Source of the DNA: a virus
Length of the DNA: 64,000 nucleotides
Direction: 5' to 3' (one strand)
IMG/VR virus record: IMGVR_UViG_3300045125_000158
Span: 123,260-187,259 of that record
Both the position numbers and the translations under genes were made by a program. Shown here piece by piece: positions 49,701-60,419 of this stretch. A model generated the notes under the pieces. The model was not told the origin of the DNA, made no database searches, and was given only the letters and a program-made list of their open reading frames with translations. The stretch's first letter is position 1. Each line of letters starts with the position of its first letter.

Positions 49701-52700
49701 TCTTTTTAAGATATTCGCAACAGATCTTTTTCCTTTGTCATCTTTTGCCCAGCGGGGAATTATGTTATTTTTGTATTATCAGTTATAAATTTGTCAGCGA
49801 TAGATTCTAGTTGTTTATACTCGGATCTAGTCAAGTCAGGTAAATCAATAGAAACGTAAGGTCTAACGCCTACAGTCTCTGTTCCTACTATTTGAAGATT
49901 TCGTTTCTGGCCAGGGATTTTTTTCTTTGGTGCTTCTTTTGCGATATCTTGAGCATCATCTTCTGGTAGCTCAGGTAAGTCAAAATCGTTGTCAGGTTTA
50001 TCTGCTAATTTAAAGTAATTCTGTACATAAAAGTCTCCGGGACCTATCTTATTTTTGTGTATATTTACCATACCAACCGGTTGAGCTGACGTTTGTTGAT
50101 TCGTTCTTCTCTAGCTTTGAAGGCTGCGATTAAGCTATCATTATCTAAAAATCTAGGATCTAAAAATACGCCACGACGATTTGGGGTGCCATCAGCTAGT
50201 AGATAAAACTCGTCATTTGTTTGTGCTCGCATAATTGATTCAATAGCAGCATCAATATATCCAGCAACCGCCTCTGGTCTTTGTTTGAGACTTTCTGGCA
50301 GTGAATGCCATTCTTTCAATACAATTCTACGTTTATTTGGATTTGCCTGTATTCTATTTACTATGTAAGCATCCTGCAAAATCTGATTTTCTTGCAGCTG
50401 TGGCGGAAGATTCAAAAATGCTGCAGTGTTGCTTATAATCAATTTTCTAAATTTCTCGACATCAATATTAGCCTGACCAACTCCAATTTCTCTTATAAAA
50501 TCGGGATCTTCTAAAGCCGTTGGTCAAAAATCTTAGCAGACTCTGGTTTGCCTTTATATGCCACATAAAGTTTTTGCGCACCAAGTTTGAATATTTTGTC
50601 CTATAAGCAGCGTAGATTGAGTCGTCTCTTTTGAATTCAGGAGCGAATGTAGGGAAGTTCAAAATGTTTGCAAACAAAACGCCTTTGAGAATATCAATGG
50701 CTAATTTTGTAAATTTGTCTTTTCTTCGCATAATACCAGGCGCTAAAGCTCGCAAATACGATTCAATATATTCTTGAGTATACACCCTTTGCATAAGCGT
50801 TTGTTTTCTGCTTTCTGTTTTGGCGACATTTGGAGATTCAAGTATTTGACTTATCACTTTATTTTTCAGTGTTTCATAATTTTCTGGATCATCTAAGAAA
50901 TTTTCCATTGTATCTTGTGGCATTTCTCTAGAAACAAAACCCTCTTTTACTGCTGCGTTAATTGCTTCGTTGTTTGCAGCTTCCATAGCGGCAATAAATT
51001 CTGGATCTGCATTCAAATCTGCTGCGAAGTCTGCTATGATTTTCATCATTTCATTGTAATATGCACTGCTTGTGATTGCGGCATTTTTATCGGCTGCTGA
51101 TTTTTTAGACATACCAACAGCTCTACCTTTCCAAAATATTCCTGTACGCAGTTTTGCAAGAACAGCTTCTTTAAAAATTTCTTTACCCTCAGGATATATT
51201 TCCCAGTGCTGAGGCACTTTGGGCAATACATATTGCAAATAATTAGGATTATCTTTATAAGAATTAGCTAATCTTGCGTGTATGGACACTATAAATCTTG
51301 GATCTTTTATAACAAAGTCAGGCATTTCAGGAAATAGATCTGTTTGCATTTTTTCAACTGCAGCTAGAGCGTCAAGTCTATTGAGTTGTGCAATTTTTAT
51401 AGCCCATGCCTGTCTGCAAGCGTCTTGGAATATATCTTTTATTTGATCAAATTCTTTGTAAGCAGCAAATTGATTAAAGTCAACACGATTGTATAATTCA
51501 GGTTTTGTAATAATTAATTTAGCGAATTCATCAATTTCCGCCATATCAATTGTGCCGTCTTCTTGGAAGAAACTTTGATTAAGATTGCGTTCCTTTAATA
51601 ATTCTTCCCAGTGTCTTTTTGCGAAATATCCTGTAATTCTATCCTCCCAATTGTTTTTCTTTACGAATTGCAAAACTTCTCGCCAAAATTTTCGAGGAAC
51701 CTCACGATCGCCACCTAATTGGGGACCAGCAATTTCTGCTATTTTTTCGCCTTCAAAACGAATACCGACTTCAGCGGAGCCATTTACTATGTAAACATAA
51801 AAATCACCCGCGTTCAGATAAGGTATACCGTTTCTTTCACGAGTAGTGCACCAGTTCTGCGGTGTTGATAGTTCTGTACATTCGTCAAGATTTCTTTCAA
51901 ATACTTCATCAGTTGATAATTGTTTTCCGTTTTCATCAACTTCTGGTTGTAACTTATCTTTCCTTGGAAAGTGCCTCCATATACCGCCTTGATTCTTGTG
52001 TTTGGAAGCGGCTGCTCTTAATTTAGTAATTTCGAGCATGTGCTCTTTAAGCATTAACTGATATAAACCAGCAAAATCTTTATCTTTTACATATGATTTA
52101 TGAATTGCCTTTTGTACCATATCGACAGTAATTTTATTTTCTGCTTCTGGGTTTTCGTCGTTAAGTATTTGTGCTATTTGCTCGTAATTTTTGGATTCTT
52201 CATCATCTTTTTGTGGCATCAAAAGATTTTTAATTCTGTCTTTCAATGCTTTTGTTTTTAGCATATCTTCTTCATCCAGATTAGCATCACGCATAAAATT
52301 AAACATCGTACCAATAACAGCAGGGTTTGCTGGTAAAACTGGATTGAATGCGTTTTTCCTGACGTTCCAAGCATTTTGTCAAGTAGTGTATAAACGAAAG
52401 CCGGATTTTTGTCAAATAAGGGATGTTCTTTGAAGAATTCTATCCAAGTATCATACCCTGCTTTTTTAGTTTTATTTTTAAGAGTTAAGTATTGCTTTTC
52501 GCCTGCTATTGGATCTTGTAAAAAAACCGTATACGCACGAGCAAAATCAGCGTCTATTTCTTTAATTCTTTCAAAAGCAAATTGCGGATCGTCAAATTGC
52601 TTTCTTATTTCTTCATCATCAGTTTGTTTTTTGAGTTTTTTGATAAAATCATCTAAGTGTTTTTGCATATCTATTTCTTGACGAAATAGAGTTCCGTCTG

Positions 52701-53040
52701 GTTTGGCTTTTCCATCCGCACCTTTTTCGTAATCCACTTTGCTAATATCAACTTTTCTATATAGTTGAGGCAACGCAATTCGGCTGATCCAGTCATTGAT
52801 GTCTTGTTCTTTGTTCTCTGGCTTGATTCTAACTGTTATAGCTTTTGCTTCACCCTCAGGATCGTTTGGATCTTTGACGTTAATTTCGTACCCAGCCCAC
52901 GGTATGATTCTGTCACGATGTAATACGAAAAACTTTACAAAAGGATCTTTAATGCCAAATGTCTCTATTCTTCGCAAAGCGGAATTATCATAATGTTCTG
53001 CCGCTAATTTAAGAAGAAATCTTAATGTAAAGAAATTCAT
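46718..53040 (-). CDS. Giant SNF2-type helicase protein, about 2,100 residues
   Basis: Overlapping frames from 53040 to 46718 join by about ten indels and no true boundary is visible between them. The N-terminus MNFFTLRFLLKLAAEHYDNS is followed by about 900 helical residues, including a conserved-looking WCTTRERNGIPYLNAGDFYV, YIVNGSAEVGIRF block (51780-51870). The C-terminal helicase has Walker A GDDPGTGKTLSTL (near 48515), motif II VDESHTVKN (near 48100), SAT motif FRWAASATTVAN, motif V SAKKGGTGLSLE and motif VI QTEGRAFRI (near 47230), the SNF2/SF2 set. A coiled Glu-rich tail ends the protein. It may remodel or translocate DNA; its size and N-terminal peptide suggest packaging in the virion. 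Confidence 0.65.
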
Positions 53041-53143
53041 AAACCATCTCCAGCCAAAGCAAGTATAGAATAATTAATTTGCATATACATCAAAATTATA
53101 TAAAAACGCCAGACTTCCTCTGCAATAAAACAAATTGATGAAC

Positions 53144-53550
53144 TTATGACAGTTTTTTATAGTTTTTTGCAAACTCATCTTCTGTAACAGACCAGGTTTT
53201 AGATTTGTTTTGTATTTCATGCATTTTGTAAGTATTATCATTTTTCTTTTCGGCCATGTTAATTGCGTTTTCTGTAGGCTTATATAAACACCAAACCGAA
53301 TCTGTTGCTTTCTGTGTTTTTTTATATCTTTTATCGAAGCTTTTTTAGTTTCTGTCCAAATATTATTATCGTAATCTTTGCAAATCATCATGTCTTTACG
53401 AACTGATATTGTTTGATCTTCAAGTCTAAATCTATTGTTGCGGTCTAATAAATCATTTTCTTTAGCATCGTTGAAAGAAATAGCAAAAATGTTTCTAATT
53501 TTTTGCACTCGGAAAGATTTAGCATATTTATGTAAATTAAAATAATTCAT
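53144..53550 (-). CDS. Hypothetical protein, about 135 residues
   Basis: MNYFNLHKYAKSFRVQKIRN begins with the NYF-x-hydrophobic-K-x-A-type peptide. It continues as RFRLEDQTISVRKDMMICKD, and after an indel near 53310 as SVWCLYKPTENAINMAEKKN and KTWSVTEDEFAKNYKKLS. Beta-rich with a charged tail. It lies between the giant helicase and the J-domain gene. Confidence 0.55.
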
Positions 53551-53553
53551 ACA

Positions 53554-54252
53554 TTATCCGGTTACATCAACTCCGTGAATTAAATCTTCCATAAATTTTT
53601 TGCAATACTTATCGTTCCATGGCGATCCTTCGCAGTCGTAGGAGATATTCTTGTCTAAAACATTTTGTCCCTTAAGAAGGACCACCAACATTTTGTCTGG
53701 ATTACTTTCTAACATTGCAACGATAGCCGCTGTATTGTGCGGGTTGCCTCCGTTGCTATTCCAGTATCCAACAACTTTAGCGGCATATGGCAGAGATTCT
53801 TTGTTGGTCATAAAAGTTGCACCGTGTCTAAAGAAATATCCGTCATGTGCGTAAATCATCCATCTATCAACACTGCCACGCTCAATACTGTATTCGTATA
53901 TTGTCTTTTTAGCCCAATTTATATCATGTAAATCTTCATTTACTTCATTGTAGGAGCTTCTTCGATCTGTTTGCCACGGTGGCGTCACTGGAGCTTCACG
54001 TTGTTTGTATGAAAAATCCGTCCTACTTGATCTAGGCTTGGTAGTGCTAAGTATTTGATTTGCATCATTAAGATCAATAAATTTTTGTGTATCGCCACCC
54101 TGTTTGTCTGGATGTAGAATTTGCGCAAGTTCACGATATCTTTTGCGTATTTCTTCTGAAGTGGGCGTATGCGTAAATCCAAATATTTGCAAGGCTTCAT
54201 CATACGTAAACCTTGGCCTTGCTGCTAGTTTAACTTTTGTATACCAATTCAT
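53554..54252 (-). CDS. J-domain (DnaJ-like) protein
   Basis: Residues 12-70 form a J domain: RFTYDEALQIFGFTHTPTSE, EIRKRYRELAQILHPDKQGG (HPD tripeptide) and FIDLNDANQIL. A linker follows, then a second domain with YIYAHDGYFFRHG-type beta strands (WMIYAHDGYFFRHGATFMTN) and NTAAIVAMLESNPDKMLVVL, ending DLIHGVDVTG. 232 residues, intact. J domains stimulate host Hsp70 (DnaK). The N-terminus MNWYTKVKLAARPRF carries the shared peptide. It is 2 bases from the neighbouring genes on each side. Confidence 0.9.
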   Translation of the reverse strand: MNWYTKVKLAARPRFTYDEALQIFGFTHTPTSEEIRKRYRELAQILHPDKQGGDTQKFIDLNDANQILSTTKPRSSRTDFSYKQREAPVTPPWQTDRRSSYNEVNEDLHDINWAKKTIYEYSIERGSVDRWMIYAHDGYFFRHGATFMTNKESLPYAAKVVGYWNSNGGNPHNTAAIVAMLESNPDKMLVVLLKGQNVLDKNISYDCEGSPWNDKYCKKFMEDLIHGVDVTG

Positions 54253-54254
54253 AT

Positions 54255-57200
54255 TTATACTCTAAAATATTGTTGTGCTATGCCTTTGCCGAAAGATTCC
54301 GCCTGTGACTCAGAAGACTGAAACTGTCCTGTAGGAAATGTAGAGTGATAGTGTCTTTCGTGTTCGCTTTCGTGCGCTGCTGTTTCGGCTAATTGATTCA
54401 TAATATAAGCAGATATTTTATTTATTATATTGTTTTTTACATCGGGATCAATTTTTGCACCGTCCAATTGCGTTATAGATGGTAATGCTTGATTCTGGAT
54501 TGAACGTAATATTTTAGATATGTCAACATGAACAATTCCTGGTTCGGAACTTACATCAAGTCCAATTGCGTCTGCTCTAGATATGGGGCTGGTGTCTATA
54601 GTATGCACATTATTTTTTGTAAGAATGGGTTGTATTTTCATCAAAACTTGATTCATCAATTGACCGCCTCGTATGCTTACTCCTAGACCAGGAATATTAA
54701 ACGTTGCAGACATGCCAGAGCCTATGAGCTTGACAGAGCCTGGTTGTTTGAATTGCACATACTGTTGTATTTGCTGCGGCGTAAGCATTTGTGCTTTTTT
54801 GAACCAGCCATAAGTTTTTTGCATACTTGCTTCCTTTTGTTCAGTTTTTTGCTCTTGTGATAATACGTGCAGTTTTTTCATTGCTCTAGTAAGTCCTACA
54901 TATTTTGCATTTGCTTCCTGCGCTAGCTCTTCTTCAGTTTTTGCAAGTGGGCTTGGGAAATTTGAGGGATCGAAAAATACACGATCGAATTCCAAGCCTT
55001 TAGATCTATGTGCTGTAGTAAATGCTATATATTCATCTGGCGACTGCGATTTAATCAAATCCTCTTTATCTGGATCAAACATCATAAACTTGCTTTTCAG
55101 GTATTCCAAGAAGTCGAATCCTGTATTTATTTTTTTGCCAGTTTTCTTGTCAGTAAAATCATGTTGTTCAAGGTTTTCAATTACCTCTTTGATCAGTTGT
55201 TCCATTTTTTCTTTTTCATAGATTTGTGCTTTGAATTTTGCTTGATTACGGTATCTGTCAGCAAAAAGCTCTATTTGATTGCGAATTCTAAACAATAAAT
55301 ATTCTATATCTATGTTTGCGAGATACCTGCCAGATTTATCTTTTCTTTGACCCATCGGCGTAGTATTGTCTAATATGAAATTTTTAATATCACTAAACAG
55401 GTCTACGCCTATAATCATAAAGTTTACATCGTTTGATAAGCAGCGAAGAGCCTCATCAGTGAGTGATTTATTCGTTCGTGCAATAAATGCTGTAGACTCA
55501 GTAAATTTGCCATTTTCTTTGTATTCAGCAAAAATTGAAGCGAAAGCATCATCAGATTCTGTACCTTCAGTAACTTCTCCTTCGAAATCTAATCCAGCCA
55601 CAAGATCTTTAACGTGCGTATTATTTCTTACATATTCTATAATCTTCTTACCACTACGATAATTTGTTGGTAAAGTACGAATTACTCCGCCATTAGGCAT
55701 TGCTTCTATTGCTTTTGCTACATTATTGAAAGATTCAGAATCACTACCTCTGAATCTATAGATAGATTGGTTCGGATCGCCAACTGCAACTATTCTAGCA
55801 CCAGCATCCGATAGTTTCTTAAGCATGATAGATTGACAAGCATTGAAATCTTGCACTTCATCAGCAAGTACAACGTCGTACTTAGGAAATTGCATGCGGT
55901 CATTTATGCTTGTAAACCATAGAGTATCATTATGGTCCCGCATTTTATTTAATTCAGGAATATTGCATCTTCCTGGAATGCTGTAGTTTAGAGCTTTGTA
56001 TACTGCTTCTATTATTTGCAATCTATAGTCAGGTAATTCAACTTTAGCTTGACCACCAAAAAAGTCAGTCTCTTCTTTATGAACTAATTTGGTATTGATT
56101 GCATATTTTGTAATCAAATCTGATATTTTATTTCTTGCATCCCCATCAAGAGGCGATATTGCGTAATTTTTTGCAAGATTAGACAACATCAAAACTGTTG
56201 AATAGGCGAGGCCATGCAGGTTTGCTGGAATTCCAAGATTTTCACCAATGTCAGAATCGAACATCTTAGAAACAATTGAATTTATTTTGTCATGGATTCG
56301 TAATTCGAATGGAAGCTTTTGTGATTCTGGGCTACCCTTTAAGAATGTTGCTGTGCCAATATTATAGTCTTTTGCATTGCCCTGAAGTACTTGTCCCAAA
56401 AATGAATGGCTTGTCATGACATCAACGCCAGCAGGGAACTTTTCTTTGCTTTCAACTTGATTCTTTTTATTAAAAACCAAATACAACCATCGTTCATTAG
56501 GTTTTTTATAACTTGCGATATGCCTCAATACAGTTGTTTTTCCGCTACCAGCTAAAGCATTTATCATTATGTTTTCTTTAGTACCAATAAATGATTGTTC
56601 GATTTCTTTTTGATGCGTGCTTATTTTGTCTTCTGGAATTCTTCCTTTAATTACTGTTTTTTTATTGTCTGCTTTTTGATCTTCTTGCTTCTTGTGTTCT
56701 TCTGTTTCTTCTTGCGGGATCTTTTGCCTGTTCTTCTTGTTCAGGAATTTCTTTTTGCATATTTGCAAATATGCCAAATAAAGTGAGTGGATTATCTGCT
56801 AATATTTTTTGACCATTATCATCAAGGACTGATTTGAAATGTCTTTTCATCATTTCAACATCAAGAATTTCCGTGTTTTTATCTTCAGACATAATTAGCC
56901 AACTAGTACCAGCTTGATCAACTTTCATACATGCAAAAGGCTTATTGTCTCTATTGCTTGTTACAAGAACAAAGTTTTTTTGTCCGCCTGGTTGTGGTTT
57001 TGGTGCAGGTATATTTGGTTTGATTTCATCTGCTTTCGGCGGCTTGGTGCAGCAGGCTTGTTTTGTATTTGCGGTATTTGTACAACTAGGGCATCTTCTT
57101 GTCCTAATTCCGCATTTTCTAATTTGTTATACTCAGCAACGCTCATGCTGCTTTTGCAATTTTTTGCATGAAAATTTGAACAACCATAAAACTTGTGGCC

Positions 57201-57314
57201 AGTTGCTTTATTTGTGCGTTCAACCATGGTGCCGCCGCAACCTGGAACTTGGCATTTAACAGCTGCAGTTTTTACTAAAGATAAGATTTTTTTCGCAAAA
57301 TTGAAAGCTTTCAT
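54255..57314 (-). CDS. Topoisomerase-type zinc finger, UvrD/Rep-like helicase and HExxH domain in one protein
   Basis: Indels near 57040 and 56725 join three frames into about 1,020 residues. First a zinc finger: VKCQVPGCGGTMVERTNKAT, GHKFYGCSNFHAKNCKSS. Then an SF1A helicase: Walker A NALAGSGKTTVLRHIA, LADEVQDFNACQS (motif II), VGDPNQSIYRFRG (III), TNYRSGKKIIEYV (IV), TAHRSKGLEFDRVFFDP (V) and YVGLTRAMKKLHVLS (VI). Finally, after an internal TYGWFKKAQML peptide, a C-terminal domain containing AAHESEHERHYHS, an HExxH motif as in zinc metallopeptidases. The N-terminus MKAFNFAKKILSLVKTAAVK has the shared peptide. The domain mix suggests a virion-carried multi-enzyme cut after assembly. Confidence 0.8.
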
Positions 57315-57399
57315 AAATTCTCCTGCTTGATACCATATTTAATTTATCTTATTTTACGCAAAAGTCCTTGATTCAAAAGATATAAATAGTTGTTATTAT

Positions 57400-57430
57400 T
57401 AAAATAATAAAACCCCTTATGCAGGGGTCT
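57400..57430 (-). terminator. Rho-independent terminator
   Basis: On the minus strand ACCCC and GGGGT (57412-57428) form a GC-rich stem with a 7-base loop, followed by TTTATTATTTT. It lies about 110 bases downstream of the small membrane-protein gene ending at 57542 and before the zinc-finger helicase gene. Confidence 0.75.
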
Positions 57431-57541
57431 TATCGTTAGTTTGTAATTTTTGTGATGTTTCGTTCTATGTTTTAATTTCTGCTTTTGTTTTTTGCAAAAT
57501 TATTTGTATATCTTTGCAAATAAGAGATTTCAAAAGATCAA

Positions 57542-57838
57542 TTATTTTTGGGATTTGATTTCCTCAGCCAACGGTTTTAATTTGGCCATTATTGCATCAT
57601 AGTTTTTACGCTCTTCTGGCTTGAGTGAATCCATGGGATCCCATTGTAAAAGACCTTTACCTTTTAGATCATAAGGTGCATTCATTGCTTGATTTACAAG
57701 AGTTGTGGCTGCCACCCCAAGACCAATCAAAGCAGTTGCAACTAGTTTAGGACCGTATTTTTTTATAGCATTTGAGAGGCTCTGCATTATCGCTGCCTCT
57801 TTTTGCATTTTATATGATGCTGTCTTTATAACAATCAC
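57542..57838 (-). CDS. Small membrane-associated protein, about 98 residues
   Basis: AAGGAGTGCTAGC precedes GTG at 57838, so I take VIVIKTASYKMQKEAAIMQS as the start rather than an upstream ATG that overlaps the previous gene. One membrane segment, LVATALIGLGVAATTLV, is followed by MNAPYDLKGKGLLQWDPMDS and a charged tail, AKLKPLAEEIKSQK. Function unknown. Confidence 0.55.
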   Translation of the reverse strand: MIVIKTASYKMQKEAAIMQSLSNAIKKYGPKLVATALIGLGVAATTLVNQAMNAPYDLKGKGLLQWDPMDSLKPEERKNYDAIMAKLKPLAEEIKSQK

Positions 57839-57897
57839 GCTAGCACTCCTTTTTCTACAATAATCTTGATAATAGTTATAGGATTTGCACTCGCTAA

Positions 57898-59223
57898 TCA
57901 GCAATTCCATTTACGCAGTGCCTTGTTAATTCTGCTATCTGGATCTCTTGCTGTTTTCTTGCTTGTAAGCTTCTTCTTCATTCCCTTCATTCTAAGCGCA
58001 AAAAGACTTACGACGCTTCTTCCTTTTACCAGTTGGATTCTTTTCAGTTACTGGAGCCTTTAAGGTGTCCGCCAGTTGCTCTGTTATAGCTATCACGACC
58101 CTTTTGATTCAAGCCACCCTTTTGTTTTTCCTTCACTGCGTTGCCATGCTGGGGTTTTCTTGGCTTCTTTGCTCATAGCTGATTTTTGATGCATATAAGT
58201 GTCGTAGTCAAAACCTTCCGTTTCATCTAAAGACTCTTCCATGTCGAAATTAGGCATGTTCACATCGTCTTCAGAATTATACTCTTCGTCTTCTTGCTCA
58301 TACATGTCCTCATCATGATCATCATAATCTTCATCATCTTCAAAATCATCATCTTCTAACTCTTCCTCATCAGAATCTTCATCATAGAAATCGTCTTCAT
58401 CTTCTTCATCTATGTCATAATCTTCATCCTCATCCATGTCATCATGATCATTCTTCATGAAGAGATTTTCATACAAGTTATGGTCAAGATCAAAGTTTTC
58501 CGAATCTAGGTCAAAATGCTGTAATACCTCATCAACGTTTTGTTCTGTTATTGGCATTTCATATGCAAAGTCATGTTGTTTGCCATGGGGATCAACCGCG
58601 TGATAAGCAAATTCAACATTTCCCGTTGCATGGTGCTCGCCATCGTCATCCATGCTGTCGTGATGGTGAAAATCATGATGCGGATGATGACCATGACATT
58701 CTTCGCATTCCTCACCCTCTTGATGCTCAAGCTCTTCCTCTTCTTCTTCTCTTGCCCAATCATCGAAGCTAAAATTCTCACCCATAGCTGCGTGTTCTGG
58801 CTCGTTCAACTCATCTTGTGCCCATTCATCAAAGGTCATTACGCCATCTGCAAGACTGTCCTCGTGATGCTCTTCTTGTAACTCTTGATTTGCCCAATCT
58901 TCAAAACGTTTGACTAGCCGTTTTCTTTGTTTTCTTTTTACCTTTTACAGGAACGCAATTAGGTACTTCTTTGCCACCTTTACCTGGTTTGGTTCCAATC
59001 ATTTTGTAACCTTTCCAACAAGGGTCTTCGGTTTTCATTTTGTTTGCAGCGGTTCGAATATCTGCGTTTCGCCTCTTTGTTATCTACTGGCACACATATT
59101 TTGGCACTCTCTCGCCCGTTTTTATTTTTTGTCCCGATCATTTTATAACCCTTCCAGCAGGGGTCTTTGCCTTTCATTTTTAGCAGCTGTTTTGATTGAA
59201 AAATAATTTATCATGTTATTCAT
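57898..59223 (-). CDS. Acidic His-rich protein with duplicated WKGYKMIGTK and EW/DWA repeats and a basic C-terminal domain
   Basis: GGAG precedes MNNMINYFSIKTAAK (59223). Indels near 59175, 59060, 58915 and 58110 join the pieces. Two copies of DPCWKGYKMIGTK...CVPV come first, then three repeats of (T/S)F-(E/D)-x-WA (FEDWANQEL, FDEWAQDEL, FDDWAREEE). Next is a His-rich, metal-binding-type segment with EECEECHGHHPHH and a long Asp/Glu stretch. The C-terminal part, GRDSYNRATGGHLKAPVTEK, then a Lys/Arg-rich tail ending INKALRKWNC, has the SYNRATGG pattern I associate with DUF6321. About 440 residues, extreme charge separation. Role unknown; could bind DNA and divalent metal in the head. Confidence 0.55.
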
Positions 59224-59262
59224 ATAATTCTCCAAAATTTATCTGTGTTCCTTATAAATCAT

Positions 59263-59291
59263 ACTATACTGTTCGTATATAAACCCAGTAA
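59263..59291 (-). promoter_or_regulatory. Sigma-70-like promoter upstream of the acidic His-rich gene
   Basis: On the minus strand TTACTG (complement of 59286-59291), a 17-base spacer and TATAGT (complement of 59263-59268) lie about 40 bases before the ATG at 59223. Spacing is ideal; the -35 is weak. Confidence 0.4.
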
Positions 59292-59337
59292 TTATAGAAT
59301 GCAATTTTTCCTTTTTAATAAAACTAAAAAATTAACA

Positions 59338-59955
59338 TCATTCATATTCGGATAAAGTGGATTTTACGCGAGACATTAGCGATTTTAGATTATTATTACA
59401 TTCCTTTATAGTTTGCTTAAATGCATCATCCAAGAATTCAATCATTTTTCCATTCGAAGTTACTTGCAATAATTCAATCATAGTCTGTATCATGCCTTGA
59501 ATTGTTTGTATTACTTGAATAATGCCGATTTTGTCTGCAAATTCGAATATTTCATTTAGAACCGCCGTAGCTTCTTGATAGCCTAATTGAAGCATATCTC
59601 CTAGCTGTTCTATTTTAGTTTTTGCTTCTTGTATAAGGGCTGGCTTGTTATTAGCATCAACTGTCCATGAGTCATTATCTTTGAGCATCTGGAATATTTT
59701 CAACAACGTTGATTTGCATTCTTCGTCTAACGATTGTAATCTTTCAAATCTTACTCTCAAAGCTCGCATGTAGCCTTCGTGCCCTGGTCTCAATATGTTA
59801 GCCGTACCTTCTTGTAAAGCTTTTTCAAGATCATCTTGTATATTGTAATCTGGATCTTGTAGTTTTTTAATTGTTCCTGGAGCAAAAGTATAGGCAAACT
59901 TGCGTGTTGAATTTGCGGAATAATTTGATAAATTAAAATAGCGAATATTGTTCAT
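59338..59955 (-). CDS. Hypothetical helical protein, 205 residues
   Basis: Intact. MNNIRYFNLSNYSANSTRKF begins with an RYFNL peptide like its neighbours. Then AYTFAPGTIKKLQDPDYNIQ and a long all-helical region, including QTIQGMIQTMIELLQVTSNG. No known motif. A separate gene with its own start after the upstream stop. Confidence 0.65.
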   Translation of the reverse strand: MNNIRYFNLSNYSANSTRKFAYTFAPGTIKKLQDPDYNIQDDLEKALQEGTANILRPGHEGYMRALRVRFERLQSLDEECKSTLLKIFQMLKDNDSWTVDANNKPALIQEAKTKIEQLGDMLQLGYQEATAVLNEIFEFADKIGIIQVIQTIQGMIQTMIELLQVTSNGKMIEFLDDAFKQTIKECNNNLKSLMSRVKSTLSEYE

Positions 59956-59974
59956 TTTATTACCTTTTTTGCAA

Positions 59975-60400
59975 TTATATATTGCACCACTTATTCTTTT
60001 TCATATAATTTATTACATTTTGGATAGATTTCATAGGTGGCATAGTTTTTAGCATTTCGTTGTATCTTTCATGCAAACCAATCCAGTACCAAATATAACA
60101 ATTTCCAACTTTTACTGCCATTGCTCTTACATATTGCCCAACTTCTGCTGAATAAACCGGAATTGGTGATGGATTTTGACGTATTCTTTTTATGCTAGCT
60201 GTTTTTGGGTCAGAAGTCATAAATTTATAACCTCTGAGAGCTGATTTTTGATCTGCTTTCTGCAATTCAGCAAAATTATCAATAAATTCTTTGGTTTTGA
60301 AGTGACCAGAAAGCCCGGCTTCTCTAATCAGAAGATTTGCATACCATCCAGAGCTGTTATTTTCTGCAAAATTGATTGATTTACTGTAAATTTTATTCAT
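59975..60400 (-). CDS. Hypothetical protein, 141 residues
   Basis: Intact. MNKIYSKSINFAENNSSGWY, then GYKFMTSDPKTASIKRIRQN and VGNCYIWYWIGLHERYNEML, a small beta domain that could be a nucleic-acid- or peptide-binding fold. Unrecognised. Confidence 0.65.
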   Translation of the reverse strand: MNKIYSKSINFAENNSSGWYANLLIREAGLSGHFKTKEFIDNFAELQKADQKSALRGYKFMTSDPKTASIKRIRQNPSPIPVYSAEVGQYVRAMAVKVGNCYIWYWIGLHERYNEMLKTMPPMKSIQNVINYMKKNKWCNI

Positions 60401-60419
60401 AAATTGGCTTTTTTATCAG

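Noticed and set aside
58548-58781. Met/Ile-rich minus-strand ORF and its plus-strand partner
   Set aside because: They are other frames of the acidic His-rich gene at 57898-59223, caused by its low-complexity codons.
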